NCBI GenBank assembly: GCA_001799365.1
Contig: MGTI01000054.1
Span: 1-64,000, forward strand
From: Desulfobacterales bacterium GWB2_56_26
GTDB lineage: Bacteria > Desulfobacterota > Desulfobulbia > Desulfobulbales > Desulfocapsaceae
DNA: 64,000 nucleotides
Direction of reading: 5' to 3'
Shown: piece by piece, positions 58,157-64,000 of the stretch
Position numbering within the stretch: position 1 is the stretch's first letter
Layout of the letters: the number at the start of each line of letters is the position of its first letter
Notes under the pieces: model-generated
What the model was told of the DNA's origin: nothing
Database searches by the model: none
Seen by the model: the letters and a program-made list of their open reading frames with translations, nothing else
Position numbers and translations under genes: made by a program

Positions 58157-58807
58157 ATGAAAATGAAAACAAAATTATTGAGCTATTTCGTGGCAAAAAC
58201 CACGGTGCTCGTTTACCTGCTGCTGTTGCAGTCGGCATGTTCAACCACGGTGAACCACACCCCAGTGGAAAACTACATTGGCCTCGATACCAACCTCGTC
58301 ACTCTTTCCTACAAGATTGCCGAAAATCTGGTGGAAAGAACTCTGCCGCCGCTTGTTCCCAACCACCCCGATATGCCCATTCTGGTCACCACCTTCGTCG
58401 ATAACAACGATTTGACCAAGACCTCCAAATTCGGCAGAGCTGTTCAGGAACACATCGGCTCAAGGTTTGTCCAACTGGGATATACCGTGAGAGAGATCAA
58501 AATGGCATCATCCCTCACCATCGAGCCAAAATCGGGAGAGACAATTCTTTCCAGAGATCTTGCCCAGATCGGCGGAGAGCATGAGGCTCAGGCTATCCTG
58601 GTGGGCACGATCTCGCGGGCGGAACGGATCCTCTATATCTCGGCGAGGCTGATCAATCCCGCCAACAACAATATCCTCGCCACCGACGATTACCGGTTGC
58701 GGATGGACGACAACCTCCTGGCCATGTTTGGCCTGCGGCAATCTGACGACATCGACAGCGGAGTAAGGGAACCGTCCCGGTCTCTCATCAACAGGATCTT
58801 CTGGTGA
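58157..58807 (+). CDS. FlgO-like outer-membrane lipoprotein
   Basis: Lipobox LLLQSACSTT; PILVTTFVDNNDLTKTSKFGRAVQEHIGSRFVQLGYTVREI...ILVGTISRAERILYISARLINPANNNILATDDYRL. Confidence 0.75.
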   Translation: MKMKTKLLSYFVAKTTVLVYLLLLQSACSTTVNHTPVENYIGLDTNLVTLSYKIAENLVERTLPPLVPNHPDMPILVTTFVDNNDLTKTSKFGRAVQEHIGSRFVQLGYTVREIKMASSLTIEPKSGETILSRDLAQIGGEHEAQAILVGTISRAERILYISARLINPANNNILATDDYRLRMDDNLLAMFGLRQSDDIDSGVREPSRSLINRIFW

Positions 58808-58814
58808 TTTAAAT

Positions 58815-59642
58815 ATGTCGCTTCATGGCAAAGTCGCTTGTATTCCCGGCGCCTCGCGGCCGATTGGCCGGGCAATCGCACGCCGGTTCGGCAAGCGGGG
58901 AGCCTCTCTTGTCTTGCCGATTTTCGATTGGCCCGAATCCATCGCCGAGATGAAGGATGAATTTACTGCCGCAGGGTTTGAATTCTTCTGCCTGGAGGCA
59001 GATCTGCGCAAGGAGGAAGAGATCGCGGCACTTGCCACAGCGGTCAAGGATCGCTTCGGCGGAGTCGATTTTCTCATCAACAATATCGAACGGGGCGGCA
59101 TGCCGATTGTCCACGGCAGCTACGATCTGCCGCACAACAAGGAGCAATGGGACCTCGAACTCGATACTACCCTGAAGGCCAAATGGCTGCTCTTTCATCA
59201 CCTCCATCCGCTCATGCAGCAAAGGCCCGGCGGCGCGGTGGTCAATATCTCGTCCATTGCCGCTCTGCTTGGTCGCAGCGGGCCTGCGGCCGTTTTTTTC
59301 AGCGACGGCTACAGTGCTGCCAACAAAGGTATTCAATTGTTCACTGAAACATGGGCACGGCAGGCGGCGCCCTCGGTGCGGGTCAATGAACTGATGCTCG
59401 GCCTGATCAGGGGCAGGCACGGAGAGGGTACCCGCGGCTGGGTGCAACTGACGGAGGAGCAGAAAGGGGAGCTTCACGATAACATTCTGCTGAAACGTAC
59501 CGGCAGTCCCGAAGAGGTGGCCAATGCCGTGTATTTCCTGGCGGTGGAGGCGACCTATTGCTCCGGAACAGTACTGCGCATGGACGGCGGTTTCACGCAG
59601 GGCGCAAGTAGGGTGCCACCGCTGCCCGATGGGATTCTCTGA
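58815..59642 (+). CDS. SDR-family oxidoreductase
   Basis: C-terminal LKRTGSPEEVANAVYFLAVEATYCSGTVLRMDGGFTQG, FLINNIERGG, VVNISSIAAL, YSAANKGIQLFTETWARQAA. Confidence 0.88.
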   Translation: MSLHGKVACIPGASRPIGRAIARRFGKRGASLVLPIFDWPESIAEMKDEFTAAGFEFFCLEADLRKEEEIAALATAVKDRFGGVDFLINNIERGGMPIVHGSYDLPHNKEQWDLELDTTLKAKWLLFHHLHPLMQQRPGGAVVNISSIAALLGRSGPAAVFFSDGYSAANKGIQLFTETWARQAAPSVRVNELMLGLIRGRHGEGTRGWVQLTEEQKGELHDNILLKRTGSPEEVANAVYFLAVEATYCSGTVLRMDGGFTQGASRVPPLPDGIL

Positions 59643-59654
59643 ATTTCCAGGGGA

Positions 59655-60746
59655 TCAGCTTGTTACGCTGAGGCAGATTTCCCGCAAGCGTTGTTCGGCG
59701 GAGGACGATATTTCGCCGAGATCAAAAACCCTGTCTACACAGTCGAGAGCAGCGTAGGATTTCAATAGATCGGTGAGGGATGAGGGCACGCCAAGAACAA
59801 GATAATCGCCACGCTGTCTGGCTGTTTCCAGAATTTCAATAGCCCGGGAGAATGCCACATTCCGGTCCAGGGCAACGTAGACCACCCGTTGACCGATCCC
59901 GGCACGTTGCTGGGCATCTGTCACACAGCTTTCAGCCGTGACAATTTTTGCGGCGGAAACAAGGTACGGTTCCGCCGTAAAGGATTTGAAACCGGACTGG
60001 GCATCCTCTTTCAGCTGCCAGTTTATCTCAACGATCTTCGCCGCTTCGTCTTCCCCTGCTTCATAGAGAATCTCTCCCGCCGGAGAGACCACGAGCGAAT
60101 GACCGCCCAGGGTCAGATCACCATTTTTACCGACTCCGTTGCAGGCCACCATGAATGTCTGGTTTTCAATGGCTCTCGCGATCACAAGAGCCTGCCAGTG
60201 CTGTATCCTGGCCAGCGGCCACTGGGCCGAGCAGAGCAGCAGATCCGCCCCTTGCTGGCACTGGCTGCGCGCCAGTTTCGGAAAACGTAAATCGTAACAG
60301 ATCATGCAGCCAAAAGTTCCCACAGGTGTTGCAATTGGAGGGCAAGCGCCGAACCCTGGGCAAAAGGCCTCTTCCTCGCCAGGGAAGATGTACCGTTTGC
60401 GGTACGTGCCGAAGGTGCCGTTCCTGCCGATAAGCTGCAGGGTGTTGTAAAACAGATTTTCTTTGTCAATTATCCGCTCAGGCAGACTACCGGCCAAAAA
60501 GATATCGTATTTCTCTGCCAGTTCCTGCAGCCTGTTGGGCAGCGTTGCCACTTCATCCTGCAGTTTTGCCAGTTCCCGGTACGCAAAGCCGGTCGGCCAG
60601 AGTTCCGGCAGGACAATGAGGGATGGCCGGGGTGGGTCGAGTTGAGCCAGGATTTGTTGTAGCCTGTCCAGATTGGTGCCGATCGCACCCTGCGTCACCT
60701 GCAACTGGATAAAACCTATATGACGAATCGGTTGGATAGTGGTCAT
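59655..60746 (-). CDS. carbon-nitrogen hydrolase (nitrilase superfamily) with ~95-aa C-terminal extension
   Basis: LIVLPELWPTGFAYRE, GTYRKRYIFPGEEEAFCPG, FGCMICYDLRFPKLARSQCQQGADLLLCSAQWP; ATG at 60746 with GGAG upstream. Confidence 0.9.
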   Translation of the reverse strand: MTTIQPIRHIGFIQLQVTQGAIGTNLDRLQQILAQLDPPRPSLIVLPELWPTGFAYRELAKLQDEVATLPNRLQELAEKYDIFLAGSLPERIIDKENLFYNTLQLIGRNGTFGTYRKRYIFPGEEEAFCPGFGACPPIATPVGTFGCMICYDLRFPKLARSQCQQGADLLLCSAQWPLARIQHWQALVIARAIENQTFMVACNGVGKNGDLTLGGHSLVVSPAGEILYEAGEDEAAKIVEINWQLKEDAQSGFKSFTAEPYLVSAAKIVTAESCVTDAQQRAGIGQRVVYVALDRNVAFSRAIEILETARQRGDYLVLGVPSSLTDLLKSYAALDCVDRVFDLGEISSSAEQRLREICLSVTS

Positions 60747-60757
60747 AAGTGCTCCAG

Positions 60758-61480
60758 TCAATGTGAGATATCGGCACGCTTGCCGATCAGCTGCAAGGCA
60801 TTTTCCGCGAGCTGCCCGACGGTCGTCTTTTTCAGGACATCGTCGATATACAGCGAGATCTCTTTCTCATTGCCGACCAAAGGCAGGATTTTTGCCGAAT
60901 CGGCGACAGTGCCCAGCATCCCGAGGCACCATATCGCCAGGCCCACCACCTCCTGATCCGAGGACTGGAGGTAGGCTGCCACATCGCCCGCTATATTTCG
61001 GACGAGCATCTCGCTGCGATGACACTGGGCCAGTCTGCCGATCCCCCGCAACACCCCGCGCTGCAGCATGGGGAGCTCAATAAAATTTCCATCCTGGAAG
61101 AGTTCGTCGCCGTCTTCGCGCATGTAGGAAATGAGCATGTGCAGATACTCCTGCCGCAGACTCTCGCTATGGCACATAATCTCGGCCATGGCCTCGGGCG
61201 CTCCCCACCCTATCCCGCCGGACTCGTCGTTCAACGACCAGAGAAACCTGCGCATGACAACCCGGGCGGCTTCAGGGTCTTTATCGGCCATTGCCGGGAC
61301 GATCCGGCCGAAACAGCGTACGGCGTGGAAGCATACTCTTTCGTTCTGGTGGCAAAGAGCGATAAAGAGCGGATTCAAAAGCAGATGCTCCTGAAACTCA
61401 GAAATCACCTGGAAAATCTCCGGCAGATCCTGTTTCTGCAAAAGCTCCAGGAGCATTTTCTTCAGCTCTCTTCTGCTCAT
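60758..61480 (-). CDS. HEAT-repeat-like protein (DVU0298-type family)
   Basis: All-helical ORF: NERVCFHAVRCFGRIVPAMADKDPEAARVVMRRFLWSLNDESGGIGWGAPEAMAEIMCHSESL...; ATG at 61480 (MSRRELKK). Confidence 0.7.
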   Translation of the reverse strand: MSRRELKKMLLELLQKQDLPEIFQVISEFQEHLLLNPLFIALCHQNERVCFHAVRCFGRIVPAMADKDPEAARVVMRRFLWSLNDESGGIGWGAPEAMAEIMCHSESLRQEYLHMLISYMREDGDELFQDGNFIELPMLQRGVLRGIGRLAQCHRSEMLVRNIAGDVAAYLQSSDQEVVGLAIWCLGMLGTVADSAKILPLVGNEKEISLYIDDVLKKTTVGQLAENALQLIGKRADISH

Positions 61481-61500
61481 CAGTTCACTCAAACGATCAA

Positions 61501-62574
61501 CTATTTGCTCTTGTCATCGAGACGCTTCATCCCTTCCATGAGCATTCCCATAAAACCGCCGATCACATCGAGACGCTTTTCTTTGATGGCCAACCCCTGG
61601 GTGAATTTGAACCTGCCGTTTTCCATGCCGAGCAGCCGGTAAAAAGCTTCCTTGCCGACGGTGCCATTCAGCTCGGCATGCACCAGTTCACCTTCATTGA
61701 AAACCATCAAGGCCCGTCTTTCTTCCGATTCGACTTTCAGTCTGCCGGTCTTTTGATTGGCATTGATCATCTGGCAGAGTTCGACGGCGGAGATGTCGGA
61801 TAACTGCCCCACCATGCCGGAGGCCAGTTCTTCGGCCCGCTGGCGATTCATTTTGGTGATACGACTGACCAGCAATTTATAGAAAAAGACCTGAAGTGTC
61901 GGGAACCGGGTCAGGATGTGTCGGAAATTTTTATAATTCATCACCGCAATCTGACACGGTATGGCAGCCATGATGGTTGTCGTGACCCGTTCGCCCGACA
62001 ACAGGCTCATTTCGCCGAACACCTCGCCCCGATGCAGTTCCGCCAGCGCCACCCCGTGGTCGTCGATAACCTCGGCCCGGCCGGAAAGGAGAATGAAGAG
62101 CCGATCGCCGGGGTCGCCTTTCTGGGTGATGGGAAACTGCCAGGGGTAGTCGATCAGTTCCAGCAAGGCCGCCAGATCGAGCAAATCGTTGTCGGAAAGG
62201 GGTGAGAAGATCTCGATGGCTCGCAGCAGGCCGGCAAAGCTTGCGACAGTCCTGATTTTCTCCCGTCGTTCGGCCGCCGCCAAAAGCTTCATCTGAAGCG
62301 TAGCGAAACCTTTTTCCTTTTTATATTCAAAACGGATAAGGCCGGTGCAGCCGCCGCATTCGAATTTGGTTTTCTTGGTGCTGCCCTGCGCATATTTCTC
62401 ATAATTCGTGTCAGCGGAAGCGATCTCGATGAGATCGCTGGTCAGGGTAAGACATGCCGGTTTTCCGGCCGGGAGGGTGAGAATGCCTTCCCCGACCTTC
62501 AACTCCTCCCGGACATTGTATAATGGGCAGTTATTTTCTTCCGTGATGACAAAAACACCATTTCGAAACCGCAT
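61501..62574 (-). CDS. cyclic-nucleotide-binding domain protein with C-terminal DUF4388/PATAN-like domain
   Basis: cNMP fold: GDPGDRLFILLSGRAEVIDDHGVALAELHRGEVFGEMSLLSGERVTTTIMA; C-terminal GMVGQLSDISAVELCQMINANQKTGRLKVESEERRALMVFNEGELVHAELNGTVGKEAFYRLLGMENGRFKF. Confidence 0.85.
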   Translation of the reverse strand: MRFRNGVFVITEENNCPLYNVREELKVGEGILTLPAGKPACLTLTSDLIEIASADTNYEKYAQGSTKKTKFECGGCTGLIRFEYKKEKGFATLQMKLLAAAERREKIRTVASFAGLLRAIEIFSPLSDNDLLDLAALLELIDYPWQFPITQKGDPGDRLFILLSGRAEVIDDHGVALAELHRGEVFGEMSLLSGERVTTTIMAAIPCQIAVMNYKNFRHILTRFPTLQVFFYKLLVSRITKMNRQRAEELASGMVGQLSDISAVELCQMINANQKTGRLKVESEERRALMVFNEGELVHAELNGTVGKEAFYRLLGMENGRFKFTQGLAIKEKRLDVIGGFMGMLMEGMKRLDDKSK

Positions 62575-62586
62575 ATTCTTCCTTGA

Positions 62587-62916
62587 TCAATCTGACCTGC
62601 CGAACAAAAGATAGATGACAAAACCCAGGGCGGCGGCGCCACCGAAGGCAACCGGCAGAATCTTGTCCATCTGCAGTTCGCCGCCTACTATGAGTGTGTC
62701 CATATACGGTGTGCCGGATACCCACCATACCGCGACAAGAATGGCCACAATCATCAGATCCTTCCACTGCTGCTTGAACAGCATATAGCCTACCATAATG
62801 GCGAAAGGCACGATGAACCAAGGATTTGTGAACAATCCTGCGGCATCCACCTCCTTGATCTGTTCATGGACATGGGTCGAGTCGTACCAGTTGGTGATTT
62901 TTTTCCAGATTTCCAT
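62587..62916 (-). CDS. small integral membrane protein, unknown function
   Basis: 109 aa with hydrophobic segments NPWFIVPFAIMVGYMLF, LMIVAILVAVWWV, VAFGGAAALGFVIYLLF. Confidence 0.7.
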   Translation of the reverse strand: MEIWKKITNWYDSTHVHEQIKEVDAAGLFTNPWFIVPFAIMVGYMLFKQQWKDLMIVAILVAVWWVSGTPYMDTLIVGGELQMDKILPVAFGGAAALGFVIYLLFGRSD

Positions 62917-63210
62917 CAGTTCTTCCTTTGGGATTACCGCAAGGCCCCATTTTGCTGATATTTTTGGGTTAATTTACACCCAATTAACTGTACTACAGGA
63001 TAATTACTCTGGCAGTATTTTTCATGAAATATTCAAATAGGGCAAGAGGTGAAAAAAAATAATTTACTGTGCTCCGAGAAGCTGGAATGGTTTACTGTCA
63101 GTCCGGTGAAGATGAGATTATGTGTCGACCGGCAGAGTCCGCTTGCATTAAATGAAGCGTGCTTTATGGTTGACGAAAAATAGAGATTCTTTCCACAATG
63201 ATAACTATAC

Positions 63211-63783
63211 ATGAATAATCGGACAAATATAATCTTGGTTGGAATGCCTGGTTCGGGGAAAAGTACGGTAGGGGTGATATTAGCCAAAAGGCTTGCCCTG
63301 GATTATCTCGACACCGATATCCTCATCCAGAAAACGGCGAAACGAACCCTGCAGAAAATTGTCGATCTCGAAGGGCACATGGTGTTGAGAATACTGGAAG
63401 AACAGGCCTTGCTGAGCATCGACTGCCGGAACCACGTCATTGCCACTGGCGGCAGTGCGGTCTACAGCGAACCGGCTATGCGTCATCTCAAACAAGGCGG
63501 CATAATCATATTCCTGCATGCAGATCTTGCCGCCCTGCAAAAGAGGGTGTGGAATTATGAAACCCGGGGAATTGCCAAGCGTCCCGGTCAAAGCCTGCAG
63601 GAACTCTTTGCCGAACGGATGGCGCTGTACGAGAAATATGCCGATATCACCGTGCACGGCTCACATCTGAACCACGATCAGGTGTGCGAAGCGATTTTCG
63701 AGGAGCTTCAGCCGCTTTCTTTACCAATAATCGTGCCGAAAGGCAGTCAAAGCCCAGCACTTAAATGTCGATCCAACCGGTAA
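63211..63783 (+). CDS. aroK: shikimate kinase
   Basis: IILVGMPGSGKSTVGVILAKRLALDYLDTDILIQ, VIATGGSAV, KRPGQSLQELFAERMALYEKYADITV. Confidence 0.85.
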   Translation: MNNRTNIILVGMPGSGKSTVGVILAKRLALDYLDTDILIQKTAKRTLQKIVDLEGHMVLRILEEQALLSIDCRNHVIATGGSAVYSEPAMRHLKQGGIIIFLHADLAALQKRVWNYETRGIAKRPGQSLQELFAERMALYEKYADITVHGSHLNHDQVCEAIFEELQPLSLPIIVPKGSQSPALKCRSNR

Positions 63784-64000
63784 CTCCAGATACGCTTCCT
63801 CCCCGGCTGCAAAGGGAACTGAAGACCATACAGGCGATGGTCGAGATTTATTGCCACAGCCGCCATAGTCTGCCGCCGGGAGATCTTTGCCAGGAATGCC
63901 GGGAGTTGCTGGTCTACGCCAGAAAACGGCTGAGGCATTGCCCGTTTCAAACCCGCAAGCCAACCTGCGGAAAATGCCCTGTCCATTGCTATAAAAAGGA
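63765..64000 (+). CDS. YgbA-type (nitrous-oxide-stimulated promoter family) protein, truncated by window end
   Basis: MSIQPVTPDTLPPRLQRELKTIQAMVEIYCHSRHSLPPGDLCQECRELLVYARKRLRHCPFQTRKPTCGKCPVHCYKK...; overlaps the aroK 3' end. Confidence 0.75.
   Translation, partial: MSIQPVTPDTLPPRLQRELKTIQAMVEIYCHSRHSLPPGDLCQECRELLVYARKRLRHCPFQTRKPTCGKCPVHCYKK

Noticed and set aside
62968-62988. GTTAATT-tacaccc-AATTAAC inverted repeat upstream of aroK
   Set aside because: A short AT-rich palindrome that could easily be chance.
63049-63183. GTG-initiated 44-aa ORF (VKKNNLLCSEKLEWFTVSPVKMRLCVDRQSPLALNEACFMVDEK)
   Set aside because: Shine-Dalgarno spacing is too short, there is no recognisable family, and a competing reverse ORF exists; needs conservation data.

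Overview
This 64 kb window is a gene-dense bacterial chromosome segment. Its gene content and order (rplU-rpmA-obgE-proB-proA-nadD; rpsF-rpsR-DUF2232-rplI-dnaB; full-length nifU with nifS; many two-component genes) suggest a Desulfobacterota/Desulfobulbales-type organism. That taxon is an inference and was not tested. I found no rRNA, tRNA, CRISPR array, prophage or transposase. Most of the window is core: translation, DNA replication, LPS/KDO and sugar-nucleotide metabolism, proline, NAD, malic enzyme, thyX, aroK. The non-routine items are: (i) a CheB-like regulator with a zinc-ribbon-like linker and no visible catalytic Ser; (ii) a short two-domain AP2-like protein next to a 16-bp perfect inverted repeat; (iii) an oleBCD cluster with no adjacent oleA; (iv) a large YvcK/CofD-like protein overlapping genes for a CheY-like protein and a hybrid kinase; (v) a tandemly duplicated GT4 glycosyltransferase next to an ELM1-like protein; (vi) a GspE/PilB ATPase with a C-terminal cNMP-binding domain; (vii) a compact four-gene unit (small membrane protein, cNMP-PATAN-like protein, HEAT-like protein, nitrilase with a possible STAS-like tail); (viii) a three-copy intergenic hairpin repeat whose inner stem changes sequence but mostly keeps pairing, with two copies inverted around pgm plus a Trm112-like gene. 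All family calls are by eye from translations; no searches were run.
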